Below, piece after piece: positions 43,161 through 55,527 of a stretch of DNA of 64,000 bases; position 1 is the stretch's first letter, and each line of letters opens with the position of its first letter. The notes below the pieces were generated by a model. That model saw only the letters and a list, made by a program, of their open reading frames with translations, had not been told where the DNA came from and searched no databases. The DNA is taken from NCBI GenBank assembly GCA_032821775.1, contig JAVLRN010000007.1:1178001-1242000 (forward strand). Reading direction: 5' to 3'. Made by a program: the position numbers and the translations under genes. Origin of the DNA: Sanguinoderma infundibulare (lineage: Eukaryota; Basidiomycota; Agaricomycetes; Polyporales; Polyporaceae).

Positions 43161-44398
43161 ATCGGTTGGTCTAGGTTCTGGTCTCCTTGTTTGTGGTCGG
43201 ACGTGGTCTCGGACGAGTTTGTGTCTCGGACTCGGACAGGTGTTGGTTCCGGACCGGGACTTCGTTCGGACTTGGACTTGGACTTGGACTTGACGTGTAG
43301 TTGGATTACTTGATTCTGTTGTGATGCCCTTGTCGCTGTCCCCGACCGACTTTCACAGACTCTCCGGATGTGACATCAAGGCTCGCATGTGGCCCTCGGG
43401 GGCCGGGTATGTTCGTTTTCCTGACTTCCACCAACCATTTGCTGACGTCCACCATTCTGTTTGCATTCCCGCTTGCGGTGGAGAGGGGGTGCCTTCCCCT
43501 CTGCCTGCCCCTGAGCCTAGTTGGGACTACTGTGAAGACAGGTTCGCATGACGACCCTCCCAGGCGATGTGCGTCACACTCCCAACATGCACGGGGCCGA
43601 TGAGGCGTTTTACTGAGAGGCCGGTGGTCGTAGAGCCTAACGGTTAGCAGTTTCCGTCAGTAAACGTACATCGACCGACATACCGCGCGCCGCGTCCGAG
43701 CTTGCTGGACTCCGGTGTCTCCACAATCTTGACAACATGTGAAATCTCCTCGACATTCCGCGTACGTCCGTATGATCATACGAGTACATGTTGCCGACGC
43801 CGAGGCATTTAACCAACGCGTCGAGCGGTAGCTTATCTCGCTTGCCGGCACGCCGACATACATCGGCGATGCCGCGGCCGTGTCCGAGCTGCTCTTGTTC
43901 CAGGACTCGGCGGCTGAGATGACAGCAGGGAATATTCCCGGGCGATTATGTGCCGCACGCTGAATGCGCCTTGGGAGGAAGCGTGACACGCCGGTATGGC
44001 CGTCGCGCTTCCACCATGCGGCAGGTCGGCGGATGGTGGCGCAGCAGCGGAATGCGCGTTTTGGGCGGGCTTGGATGTTCACTGTCCGTGATGTATGGAC
44101 GAGTGGCTGGCGCCGCCGTGGTAGAAGCCAGGGACCATCAGGAGCAGAACAAGAGGCTCTGCTCAATCGCCTTGTTACATCCGTCGAGCCTCTCGCATCG
44201 CGCTCGGACGTTATACACCGTTCAATGGTCCTCAGGACCCTTGCAGCGCTGGCCATGAGGAGATTCGTCACGGCGGGTCCGCTGCAGTCACCGGGCCTTT
44301 GCAGAGCAGAGTCGGCCGCTAGTAGAGCGCCACAGGGCAACATGCGGCTGTATGGGCCACCAGATGAACGTGCGTTCTGGACCGTCATTAGGAGAAAA
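43161..44398. other. Region between the NLS protein and the priA-like gene
   Basis: A 255-codon minus-strand frame (43657-44424) and overlapping plus frames exist, but their composition (Arg/Ser/Ala) is that of chance frames in GC-rich DNA and no motif is present. The left end has the hexamer repeat listed separately. Confidence 0.35.
43268..43293. repeat. (GGACTT)4 hexamer microsatellite
   Basis: Four tandem GGACTT units lie in the 3' flank of the preceding gene, embedded in a longer stretch enriched in degenerate GGAC words from about 43195. Confidence 0.85.
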
Positions 44399-44406
44399 TT
44401 ATATAT
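44399..44406 (+). promoter_or_regulatory. TATA box of the priA-like gene
   Basis: AAATTATATATGCAG lies about 75 bp upstream of the ATG at 44475, a normal core-promoter distance. Confidence 0.5.
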
Positions 44407-44474
44407 GCAGCGCGATTCAGACACACCCTGCTTCGCCGCGACGCCTCGTCCTACTCCTCTGAGCCGAGCACATC

Positions 44475-45804
44475 ATGGTCGCCTTTAGCACGCGAGGTCC
44501 CGTCTCCAACGTCGCAGTCTTGCTCGCGGCCGTACTCGCCCTCGCGCCAGGTGCCGTCCTCGCGAGCCTCTGTCCTCCCGGCTCGTCCTCCCTCACCGGC
44601 CAGACGCCCTGCAAGGTCTGCGCGCCCGGCTTCTACCAACCGAGTAAGGCGTCCACGTCCTGGGGGCGCATGCATTCTTCGGCTAACGTTCGAATGTTCT
44701 CTAGTCGCAGGCCAGAGGTCCTGCCTCGCCGCTCAGGTGGGCTGGTCGGCGTCCGGTCCCGGCGCGACGGCCGAGACGATCTGCAAGGAGGGGACGTACA
44801 CTACCAAAGAGGGCTCGGCGTCGTGCGCATCGTGCCCGCCGGGGTACTACTGCAACGGCCAGGGGTGTTCGTCACCGACGCCGTGCCCGCCCGGGTACTT
44901 CTCCGACACGCCTGGCGCCGGGCAGATGTGCACGCCCTGCCCGAAAGGCACGTTCCAGGCGAACCGTGGGGCTACCTCCTGTTGTTTGTGGTGAGCACGT
45001 TTGGGACGTAGGACGGCTTAAAGGGGGAAGTACTCACCTTGTCCGATTCACAGCTGCTCGGGCTTCTACAACGTACGCGGATGCATGTTCATGGCTGGCT
45101 GAGCATTAACTGACGTGTGCGTTCTGGTTCACAGGACCAGACATCGCAGACGCACTGCTTCCAGTGCCCGGTTTCCGGCGCGTCCTCGCCCGCGGGCGCG
45201 ACCGCGAGCAAGCAGTGCACCAGCAAGCCCAACGGCGGCCTCCACACCTGCAGCGAGTCGAGCTACGGGACCTGCCGTAAGTCTCACGCACGGCTGTCGG
45301 TCCCGCATCTCACGCACGTCCTCCTGCTGACTTTGTGGCTGTCCTCTTTACAGCAACGACGGGCGGGAGTCCGACGCAGAAGTCCCATTGGCGCCGGAGC
45401 CCGCGGCGAGACGCGTGCCCGGGTGAGACGAAGAGCTGCCCGTTGTACGGCACGACGTCCGGACGCGGGTTCCTGAAGGGCCACGAGTGCGTGGACGTGC
45501 AGAACGATTTGGAGAGCTGCGGGGGCTGCGTGCGCGATGACTCGCCGTTCGGGCAGCCGACGGCGGACGGGGGCCGCGATTGCAGTGCGATCCCGTTCGT
45601 GAATGACGTGAGCTGTCGATATGGGAAGTGTGTTGTCGGTGAGTGGTCCGGTCTTTTCTTGGCTTGTTGGCCGTGGATGCAGGAGGGGTGTATTGATGGT
45701 GTTTCGCAGAGAAATGTCGGGATGGTTACGTGCCTGCAGAGGATCAGGGAAGCTGCATTGTTGAGAGCGAGGGTCCGACGCCGGTGTGGCGTGTGCAGCT
45801 CTAG
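44475..45804 (+). CDS. Secreted cysteine-rich protein with priA-like C-terminus
   Basis: Six exons (44475-44643, 44705-44990, 45054-45072, 45135-45276, 45354-45638, 45710-45804) give 331 aa. A signal peptide (hydrophobic core VAVLLAAVLALAPGAVLA) is followed by EGF/GCC2-GCC3-like cysteine repeats: CPPGSSSLTGQTPCKVC, CASCPPGYYCNGQGC and CPPGYFSDTPGAGQMC. The C-terminal part carries the basidiomycete priA pattern HECVDVQNDLESCGGCV, then DCSAIPFVNDVSCRYGKC and CRDGYVPAEDQGSC. priA was described from the fruiting of Lentinula and is cell-surface or secreted; biochemical function is unknown. A 19-nt exon (45054-45072) is needed for frame. It is convergent with the SDR gene, with only 71 bp between the stops. 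Confidence 0.82.
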
Positions 45805-45875
45805 TCTCTTGGTTCTTCCGCACGTGTATGGTACATGTTATGATATACTTCTTGCTAGTCCCATCTCTAGTTCTT

Positions 45876-47009
45876 TCATCCTCGCCCGACGAAGGGCATG
45901 CCGGTAGCCCTGACGGGAAAAGGGGCCGTATAGGAAGTGGCATGTATGGGCAAGAAATGGGAACGCACATGATATTAAACGTGAGCACGGTCACATCGAG
46001 CGGGAGGCTCGCAATGAGTACGATGGCCTCTCCAACGTGCCTCGCGTTGAATATCGCTTCCTGGGAGTACGTTCCGTTGGGCTGGAGCGTGCCATGAGGT
46101 GGCGGCGACAGAGCCGTCTCCGCGCCACCTTGAACAGGTAGAAGACATAAATGAGATGTTATAAATAACGCGCTGCGCGATGAAACGGGACAAACCCACC
46201 GATGTCTATCTGTGTGCAAGTAATGTTGTGAGCACGGCCGTCTAGAAGAGTAGACTTTGTCAGGCCGAGTATCGCGTGCTTGGACGAGGTGTAAGGTGAA
46301 GAGAACGGTCGGGGGGTATAGGCCGAGATTGATCCATTGTTGACGATACGCCCTACGATATGTTTATAGCATGAGAGGCACATACGTGTTACAGGCATGT
46401 TCGGGGATGCAGGTCATACCTCCTTTGGGAGTCTGAGACTTGAAGATCTTGACGGCCTCACGGGTACAGAGGAAGGACCCAATGAGGTTGACGTTGATGA
46501 TGTTCTGGAACGTCTCGAGTGATACTTGTTCGATGGGCACTTGTGGGGAGTTGATGCCCGCATTCTGCGAGAGTTAGGAAGTGGATCGATAGGGTATGGG
46601 CCGTTAGCGGCGCACATTGAATAGCAGGTCCAACCGGCCTGGAGCGGGTCGGTTGATTGTCAGCACGACATCAAAGCGGCGATAAATGGGACAAGTACCG
46701 AAACGCTCGACTGTCTCTCGGAAGAGCCTGCTAACATCGTCTTCCTTGCTGACGTCGCCTTGTACGAGCAGCACTTTCGCAGGGTCGTTGCAGAGTTCTC
46801 TGGTCTCTCGGAGTTTATCCGTGCGGCGGGCAAAGAGAGATAGCGACCATCCTGCTTCGGCAAGGGCTATCGCGGTGACTCGGCCAACACCTAAGTATCG
46901 GACACGTTTCGTTAGTAACGGCATTGGTAAACCACGAGGCTCGGAGGTGCTTACCGGAGGAAGCCCCGGTGATGATGGCGACTTTGGGGCTTGCATCGTG
47001 TTCGGGCAT
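45876..47009 (-). CDS. Short-chain dehydrogenase/reductase
   Basis: Seven exons (47009-46955, 46890-46699, 46638-46616, 46564-46420, 46352-46200, 46128-45969, 45909-45876) give 253 aa, a classic SDR length. Motifs are [20 protein letters not shown] (TGxxxGxG cofactor site), the DVS at the end of strand 4, [23 protein letters not shown], the catalytic Ser in [12 protein letters not shown], and YTSSK (catalytic Tyr and Lys). The last exon encodes the common fungal ending MPFVGRG. NAD(P)-dependent oxidoreductase of unknown substrate; the arginine after the glycine motif and at RRTDK favours NADPH. No targeting signal is seen, so it is likely cytosolic. Confidence 0.9.
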
Positions 47010-48890
47010 GTTGGCGATGGATGGTCTGCAAGATTTTGACGATCGGTGAATTTGAGATCTGCGACTGGAGAGAGCCTACGAATGCTGAATCGATGATAGG
47101 CTGAGGTGGAGTGGGTGCTGGAGGCCGCTGGAGGCCAGCTACCGAGATGGGCGTCTGCGGAGACAACAGCCGTGGTGGCGGTGCCCCCGGGATTTCCCGA
47201 GAGGCTTTGCCGGCCTCGCGGATGATGCATGCCGGGCTTGTGCTGGGCTTGCGTCTGGCTCATGGCGAGTGACATCATTACCGTTCGCCATGCTCTGCTT
47301 TGGCTCTGCTCGCGATCCGTATTTATGCAACGCACGGCTTGCCCCCAATCTCACTCGTGCCCGCATTCCCTCTACCAGTGAACAAGCGTAACGCACCTGC
47401 ATCATGTCTTCCAACGCAACCCTATCTGCGACGCTGTCCTCGGCCATATGGAGTCTTTGGACGACACCCATGGTGCCCCCTGCACCCAAGCCAGATACCA
47501 GGGCGATGCCTATGGTAGACTTTTCGAAGAGGAATCCGTCCCATTCGAGAGGAGGCTCAGTACGTTGTCGCCCTGAACAATTGAGCATGGACGTCGGCTG
47601 ACGTCCCAACTTGTGATGTGCATCATCCATAGGTCTCCTCAGTCGAGACTATGGAGAGCGATACCTCAAGAACATCCCGTGCCAGCGTTTCATCCACCAC
47701 CACCACCACGTCCTCTTTCTGATCTCGGCTGCCCGTGCTCTTTTGTGAGTAGCTACCCATTTCCCACATCGCTCTGGGAGTTGATCATGGACTTCTTACA
47801 GTCTAGTTGTGGTCTCTACTCTTCGCATCTGCACCCCTATCCATCGCATCCTACATTCATGACCATCCACATTTTCTTTAAATTTCTTGCCTTTCTTTCC
47901 TCTCTGTACCATTCCTTTTGACGGTACCGATGCGTGTCGTTCTGCACCAGTACGTAAAAGATGCCCACACACTGTAGTACACTATTCATGCTTTCGATTG
48001 GTGAGGAAGACTTGTCTGGGGCATTCCTTGGGCACCGTGTCTAGTAGGCTACTACTATAGTACTTACGAGTACACAAGACGAGCAGCATGTATTGTTCGG
48101 CCCGGAAACCGACAGTTAGAAGAATGCCGTGCCTGGATCTGACATGGGCGCCTTTCAGGAAGAATATATGTCCGTAATACTAATAATAATATGCATGTCA
48201 GAATACGTCCGCGATGATCACCGCGGAGCATTCCTCAGCAGTCGTTGACTATCGTCCCTGGCCATTGCTATGTACTAGCCATCCATCACAGTCGATTCCT
48301 ATGGATCTCCGCCTCCTCAGTTGGATCGAGTGTCACCGACGTACCAGCTACGGAGACTCGAGCCAATACTACTGCACAACACATCCCAGTTGAGATTGCC
48401 CTGACTGACCCATCTAGAGCTGTAAGTCGCTACTACGCTGCCATATGCTCAAAGTTTTGATTCACTACGCTCAGCTTCGCCTTATCTGCTGCCTTTTATC
48501 CTATCTTCCCCTGAAACCTGCTGATAAGCTCTCACCAATCGTCGCCGGTCGGATCCGAATGTGTATTTCGAGCAACACTTTCGACAGATGCGTACAGGCC
48601 ACATGCATCTGCCATATGGCATATGGTCGGATGCTCTTCAGAAGGTCGTCATTCTTTCGACCTTTCGGGCCTTCGTGGGATCGTCCTGGGGAGCCGCACG
48701 TCATCAGAGGTCATTGGACGGCGACATCTATTCCGAATTCTATTGTAGGGGCTACATATGACCCCCCCAAGCGATAAGCTAGGAGAGCTTGTCGTCTCCT
48801 CCCCTCTTGCCTTCTTGCTGATCAGTGCCAGTCAAGCACCCGATCGTCCATTGTAACTTGATCTGCGATACTCGACCAAAGGAAGGCAAG
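47010..48890. other. 1.9-kb intergenic region
   Basis: No gene that I can support. A minus-strand frame at 47139-47630 includes GIALVSGLGAGGTMGVVQRL but has no confirmed start or splice partners. The stretch 47740-48240 is AT-richer with only short frames. Confidence 0.35.
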
Positions 48891-50712
48891 ATGTCGACCG
48901 ACAACAGCACGCTGCTTGGCATCGTCGTCTTTGCCCGGCACGGCGACAGGCAGGGTTTCTATCAGGACCCGGAGACATATACCGCGTCTGCCACCGCGAT
49001 CACGCCGCTCGGAGAGGTATTTGCCCTATTGTCTCTCCTGCATAGATGTCTAATGAATTGCGTCGCACTTGCAGCAACAAGAGTTCCAACTAGGCACGCT
49101 CATCAGCGGGCTCTACTTGAACGCCTCCTCGCCCTCCTACATCCACGGAATCGCCAATACTTCCACACTCTTCAAGCAGAACCAAGTCGTCGTCCGCGCC
49201 GACGCCGGAGACGAGGGCGGCGTCATCTTCGACAGCGCCGTCGCGCTTACCCAGGGCCTATGGCCGCCGACGTTCCTCGCGAGCACGACCCTCGCGAATG
49301 GCACGAACGTGACCAGCCCCTTGGGCGGCTACCAGTACATCCCCAGTGAGTCCTGGTGTATTTGTTGCGGATAAGGAGCGCGAACGAGATTGACCGGCAC
49401 AGTCGAATCTGTGGAGCCGAATGAGGATGTCTCGCTCGAGGGCTTCACATCGTGTAACGTTAGTGTGCGTTTTGTCTCCTGCCGGATGCATTTGCTGAAG
49501 ACGGTGGGGAGATAGACTTTTGATGCTCACACGTCGGCGTTCTATAACTCTTCCGAGTTCAAGGCCAAGGAGGCGCAGGCTTCCACGTTCCTTTCCGCGC
49601 TCACGCCTTACATGGACGGACGTCCTGTTACGTTGGTGAACATGGTATGTACAACGCGAGCTGTACTTGATGTGATGAACGATCGGCTGATTTGTTGGCG
49701 TGCATAGTGGAATGTATGCGCCCAACTGTCTCATCCATCCAGGTTCTTGTGGAGCTAACCTGCGCCTCGTGCAGATCTTTGATTACATGAACGTGCAGTC
49801 GATCCACAACGCGACGTTTGCCAACGCCCTCCCTGCGGGGTATCTCAACCAGGCGCGCGACCTCGCCAACTGGCACGAGTACAACGTTTTCAGCGACGAC
49901 GCGTTCGATGGGATCGGAAACAGTGCGTTCGTCTTGTCCCTCCAACCTCTCGCAACAGTGCTGAGCCCATGTTTTTGCACTAGTCGCCTTTCGGACAATG
50001 ATCCCGTCAGTAGTCACCGCCCTGAGCCGCATAACGAACACAACCGACACGCTGAAGCTGCACTACTCCGCGATCGCGTACAAGCCCTTCCTCAGCCTGT
50101 TCAACATGACCGGCGTTGTCGCCGACGGCGCGCTGCCCCCTTCCATCGTAAACTACGCCGCCGCCGTCGTGCTCGAAGTTCGCCAACCGTCCTCCGGGTC
50201 CGAGCCCGTGGTCCGTTTCACGTTCAAGAACGGCACCGACGATGCGGGGTTCACCGCGCACCCCATGCGTTTCACCGGCTGGGACGGTTCGAGCCCGGAC
50301 GTGCCCGTCCCGACGTTCGTGAGCGCGTTCGCCCCCGTGGGGGTCAACACGACGCTCGAGTGGTGCAACACGTGCGGGCAGACACAGGCGCGGGGGTGCG
50401 CGGCGCTTCTCGCGGGGAACGGGACCGAGACGGTATTTGTGACGGAAAACCAGCCGATCTCTCCTGTCGGCGCTGGGTTCTTGGGCGCGGGGCTGACGAT
50501 CGCAGTGTTTGGGATTGTCGCGGCGGTATTGGCGTTCTTGGGGCTATTGACGTTCGGGAAGAAGGGGGCGAAGAAGCCGAGGGCAGAGAAGAGCAAACAT
50601 GTGGAGTCGCAGTCTGAGGTACGAGCTTTCTCGCTCCAATGCTCCTTTGTTGTGTCTGCGAGCTGACAGACGGTTGGTTTAGCACACGAGCTCGACGGAT
50701 AGGTCGGTTTGA
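48891..50712 (+). CDS. Histidine-acid-phosphatase-like membrane protein
   Basis: Eight exons (48891-49016, 49075-49345, 49403-49458, 49516-49644, 49708-49713, 49775-49922, 49984-50618, 50683-50712) give 466 aa. VVFARHGDR near residue 20 is the histidine acid phosphatase nucleophile motif. Later family segments are QQEFQLGTLISGLYLN, WNIFDYMNVQSIHNATFANA and LKLHYSAIAYKPFLSLFNMT. The second catalytic motif (HD or HAE) is not visible at its usual place, so activity is uncertain. A C-terminal membrane segment (GAGLTIAVFGIVAAVLAFLG) and a basic tail follow. Many N-x-S/T sites suggest a luminal or extracellular domain, although no cleavable signal peptide is seen before RHGDR. One exon is only 6 nt long. 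Confidence 0.82.
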
Positions 50713-52281
50713 GGATGGGAGATTGGAATGTGCGATGGCTGACGACGTTAGAAAAACTTTGGTGTAAGCTTGTACGATCTCGACATGATGCACTTGCTGT
50801 AGTCTTCTTTGTGTGTAAGTCGGATTATCTCTGCCTAGTCGGGCTTTGGAAACTCTTTCTGCCAGTTGCGATCCTCGATTGAGGGAGACAGAAGTGCATT
50901 CGATTCCCCCCACTCGACTACATTCTCGTCGCGTGCAGGTAAATGACTGTAATGGAACACAGCATTTTGATCAGAAAAGGCTAGGCTCCTCCCGCGGAGC
51001 CACTACGCACAGTGCTCGGCACAGCGAGAGCGACGATGACGCACCGCGTTCAAGGCCCTCTGAGTTCAAGCGCAAGGGGCTGCAAATGGGTGTGTAAACG
51101 TAACATGGTCGCACTTATATCTCGTGATCTAGGTACACTTTGAATGTCCGTAAATAGATGTGTCCACATGACGAGATTGAGGTTCAAATAGATGGTCAGT
51201 TTCAGGGTGCAAGCGGCCACGGCTGCACAAGTGGTTTGCAGATTGGAACACATCATCAATTCACAGGTATAATTTGCTAGGGAGTTGCACGCATTTTCAT
51301 ATAGTAGAGCTTCAGATGATGCTACTAAACGGGGACCCCAGACGCGCCCTGCTCGCCTCCCGGTACTCCTCGTTGCCTCCAGTCTGTTCATCCCACCCAC
51401 TGCGTTCTCCCAATCCATCTTGTCTTCCGTAGTTGATACAACACTCGCTGAAACGTCCCGGATCATATGAGACCCACCACTATCACCCGCTGCCTGCCCA
51501 TGTCGAGTCCGAACATGAATTATTCTATATGCTCGAAATTTAGACCACTCACCCAGGTTCCCGATGTCATACTACTCGTGAAATGCTTGCTATGCTCAAT
51601 CCTGCCAGGAGGGGAACATTGAACTTGCACACAAAGTTGACGCACTCACTGTGCGCGGTGATCGAGAGGTTGAACGTGCCCAGGCGGTCACACCCGAGCA
51701 AGTCCGTGTCGCATCGACGGATCATGGCAGTGACCGGATGGTCGTGATGATGTAGTCTATGACAGTCTTGAAGATGGTGAGGTACCGGGGGAGATCAAGG
51801 TCAAGGGCCAAGGCAAGGACGACGGCGCTTACTCGATCGCGATGTGGACTTAGAGAAAATTGTGGGCAGGCTCCGAGGCGATGCACGCCTGGGCATGAAA
51901 GTGTGGGTTGAGGACGAAGTAGATTTGCAGCTAAAGGCGAGACCACAAGTACTAGTACAGGGGGGTGAATGGACCAGCGAGTCGAGGTTCAAGTACATGC
52001 AACTAGGCGAAGCGTTTGCATGCACTAAACGCCGCGAGTATACCTCATACTTTCACATGTGACCCTGTCAGCTATTTACATCTGTTTACGGTTGCCCGAA
52101 CATGGCCGAACATGCGACCTTCCGACTTATTTGCATTGTTCAACTAGCTCTAACCCGCTTCGTAAACGTACTCTATTTTAGGGTTCAACCCAGACCTCCT
52201 TGAACGCGGTGACGCGTGTCCGTCTCCTCCCTTCCTCGAATGCGCACTTCTTGACCATCCTGCGACTACTGGCACCATAGA
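50713..52281. other. 1.6-kb intergenic region
   Basis: No gene recognised on either strand; frames are short and without motifs. The right end is the promoter of the zinc-cluster gene. Confidence 0.4.
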
Positions 52282-55200
52282 ATGGATCCGCTTACCTTGG
52301 ACTCGACTGGCTTCTCTCCCTACTACTATCCAGAAGGCTTGGACCCTGAAGAGGTCATCCCGCCGCTTGCGGAAGACGCGCTCGCCTGGCTCGACAGTGT
52401 CGTAGGGCTTCAGCATTGCTCGGAGGACGGCGCGAGCCCGGACGCTTCAGGACCATACTCCGAGCTTGCTACGTCCGTGGAGCTGTCCGGCCCTTCGACG
52501 TCGACCTCAGACTGTCGGTCTGCGCCTTCATCCTCGCATTCCCCGGAAGAACGTCCAGGCGGTGGCGATGGATACGCGTCTTCCTCTTCGTCCTCTTCGG
52601 CGTCCGAGTCGTCTCAGCAGGTCAAGAAGTCGAGGATATCGTTGGACCCCTGTCAGCCGCTGACGGTGAGGGGGACGCCGCGCGCTCGTGTTTACGTTGC
52701 CTGTCGCGAATGGTGAGCATATCGTTTTGCGTTCGCGCTGTTCTTGGTTTCGAAGTTGGGTTGTGCGGATGCGTGGAGGGTTCGGTGGTCATGTCCCTGG
52801 CGACGGGGATAAGAAATAATGTTGAGTTATGTTTGGTTACGTGCATATCCCCTGTGAGACATTCCATCTCCCCCCGTACTAACACGCCTCTTCTCATTAG
52901 CCGGAACCGCAAGGTTCGCTGTGACGGAGCAAAACCTGTCTGTTTCAACTGTAGCAGACGGGATCCCAATTTGGAGAGGTGTGACTACGACGCCGCGCCA
53001 AAACGACGTGGACAGGACAAAGTCCCCGGTTCCCGAACGCGTTCCGCCGTAGGCCAACGGGCACCGCGGCGCTCTCAAACCACGACTAATCAGCCGGATG
53101 CGAATGAGCACCATCGACATGACCCAGGATCCAACTTTGAAGTCAGTATTGTCCTCACCTTCCTGCAATGTTGCTTTAACCTGTGGCTTACGACCCAGGC
53201 ACTCATCCAAGGATTTGACCCCGCAACGTTTGATCGCAAAGATGTAGCTTCCTATGAGCTCCCTGCACCCCCTGCCAGTGATATCTCAGAAGACCAACAA
53301 GAAGGCAGCAGCGGAGAAACGCGTACTAATCTAGTCAGCGTGCCAAACATGCAGTTCGCCCGCGAGACTTGGTGGGATGCCCTGCTCGCCTTCTATGCCG
53401 CCCCCGACGCATGCGGCAACCTCGGAGACGTCGCGCTCCTCACCGCGGAGCAACGGACGTCGACGACGAAGCGCGTCTTCGCGGACATCCGCGCGGTCCT
53501 CCGCTCGTCCGTCTACTGGGCGAGTTTCCTGCACCTCCCGCGGTTCTTCGAGACGCTGCTCGACCCCGCGCGCCGCAGCACAGTCCAGCCGAGTCTGCTG
53601 CTGAGCATGCTCGCGATCGGGGCGCACGTGAAGAGCTCGGAGCTGGACGAGGGCGCGAAGGGCCGCGCGCGGGCGCAGAAGCTGATCGACCGTGCGCACT
53701 CGGCGCTGCAGGCCAGTCTCAGCACAAACTGGGTCGACGTCGGGCTCGTTCAGGCTGCCTGGGTACGTATGCGTTCTTCTGAATTTCTTGTGCTTTCTAT
53801 CAGACTGACGCTGCGCGGTATTTAGTTTATGGCGTACTTCGAGATGCAGGGCCACATGCGGAAAAGCTGGGAGCGATGTCGGTCCTCTGTCTCTCTGCTC
53901 GACTCGTTGATCCAGTTGTTTGCGCTGACCACCGTGGACGCTGACCGCGCAGAGGCGCGGTACGCCATCTTTGGGACATACGCGAGGAGTATGGCAGGCG
54001 ATACTGGGCAGCCCATGTTCCTCGGCTCAGCATGGCCCAGTAACGGGCGCGGTGCGCTTGCTCAACCCCTCCCTTGCGCGCAGCCAATCACGAAACCTGC
54101 GACGACTTTCCTAGGGCCGCATATTGTAGACGCTACCGGAGTGGACGTCCCCATCCCCGGGCCAGCGGCGCAGTGCACATGTGCGAAGTACAAGCTCAAG
54201 GATCAGTGGCCGACGGTGACCGAGATTGCGCCAGGTTTGGAGTCAACGACGATGTGGCCAGACGGGCTGTCCGAGGGCGAGATACGGAAGGAGGAGTGCA
54301 GGCGACTCGTGTGGTCGAGCGTGATGCTCAGCGCGGGGCAGAATAGCTATACTTCTGCCGACGCGGAGCTCGATCCAGCGGACTTGTTCATAAAGGACTA
54401 CCGGAATGTGGGTGCCGTTGCATTTTGTGTTCAGGGTCTCGCAGGAAAAGAAGGATCTTGCTGACTGGTGTGTTTCTAGTTCGCGGTGCTATTTCCGGGG
54501 GAGGAGCTCTGTCTCTCGGACGAGAGGCCAATATGGCGGAATAACATGTGGATATTGTGTATCCGCGCGATGGTGCTGTGGAACACGAGCGTGCGCCAGA
54601 GGAGCAATGCGACGCTTGGACCCCAGGAGCGCGCGGACTATGCGATAAGTGCGTGGCTCGAGGCGGATGCTATCGAGGCCGCCTTGGACAAGCACACTTG
54701 CGATCTTGAAGGTAGCATATTCTTTCAAACTAGGGAGTTCCTGTTCTCGTGAGTGCTACAATTTGGATCGTGTCATGGATCGTGTGTCGAGTAATCGTCT
54801 ACGAAGGACACGCATGTGTATATCCCACGAGTTCAGGCTGTATGCTCCCCAGGTGACGTCGTACGTCTGACATTGCTTTGCCATGCTGAGAGTTGGTGTT
54901 GACCCATCCTTCGTATTAGCCTTGGAATCATGAATTACTATCGCGAGAAGGCAGAGGCGTGGCGTGCGTGGTTCCTGCTCCTGTATGTGTCATTTAGACT
55001 CTGTGCTCATAACGTTCCATGCCATTAGTGCGCCAGCAGATGTGGGTTTCAAACATGCTGTGGAAAAAGGTGCAGGGTGACCCCAAGTGCGACGTCATCA
55101 CTCGACCGGTCCTGACATACTGGTTTATGGCCCACATTATCCGGTGTGTCCCATTTTGCAATCGTCCATGCGCGATTTCCTACACACTGACGGATGTTTA

Positions 55201-55527
55201 TCTTGACTTTCAGGGCTCTGATAGTGTACAAGACCGATCCTACGCTGTTGGTCGCACTGGATGCCGCGAAGGCACATATCAAACCGATGGAGTTCCTCAT
55301 GCGAATCTGGCCGTGCGATGGTGGGTGGCATTGCATCTGTGTCGGTGTATTGCGTGGGCACGTCTGCTAACGACGGCTTGTGATCAGAATTAAGGCAGAA
55401 GTGGTCTGTGCTCCGCCGTCAACTCGTTCAGGCCTGTCTCGAGGCCGGGGTTTCCCCACCCGAGGTTGCTGTTCCTGTCCCATCAGATGGAGTGTTGAAG
55501 AGTTCATCTTCATCTGTGGCCGGTTAA
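52282..55527 (+). CDS. Zn(II)2Cys6 fungal transcription factor, paralogue 1
   Basis: Ten exons (52282-52712, 52901-53141, 53199-53762, 53826-54407, 54480-54748, 54807-54860, 54920-54963, 55029-55143, 55214-55320, 55388-55527) give 848 aa. The N-terminus has DALAWLDSVVGL and a Ser-rich acidic tract. The zinc cluster is assembled across the first intron: C-REC-RNRKVRC-DGAKPVC-FNC with a final C in LERCDYD, and the second Cys codon is split by the intron. A basic KRRGQDK linker follows. The middle homology region includes FARETWWDALLAFY, SVYWASFLHLPRFFETLL and EECRRLVWSSVMLSA, typical of the fungal-specific TF domain. It is a nuclear DNA-binding regulator of unknown target, and the partner of the gene at 60562-63610. 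Confidence 0.9.

Noticed and set aside
43657..44424. 255-codon minus-strand frame
   Set aside because: No motif, no splice support, chance-like composition, and overlapped by the promoter of the priA-like gene.
45284..46219. 311-codon minus-strand frame
   Set aside because: Only its middle part is coding, as exon 6 of the short-chain dehydrogenase; the remainder reads through introns and the neighbouring gene.
47139..47630. 163-codon minus-strand frame with a hydrophobic GIALVSGLGAGG segment
   Set aside because: No start context, no homologous pattern and no splice connection; left as unassigned.
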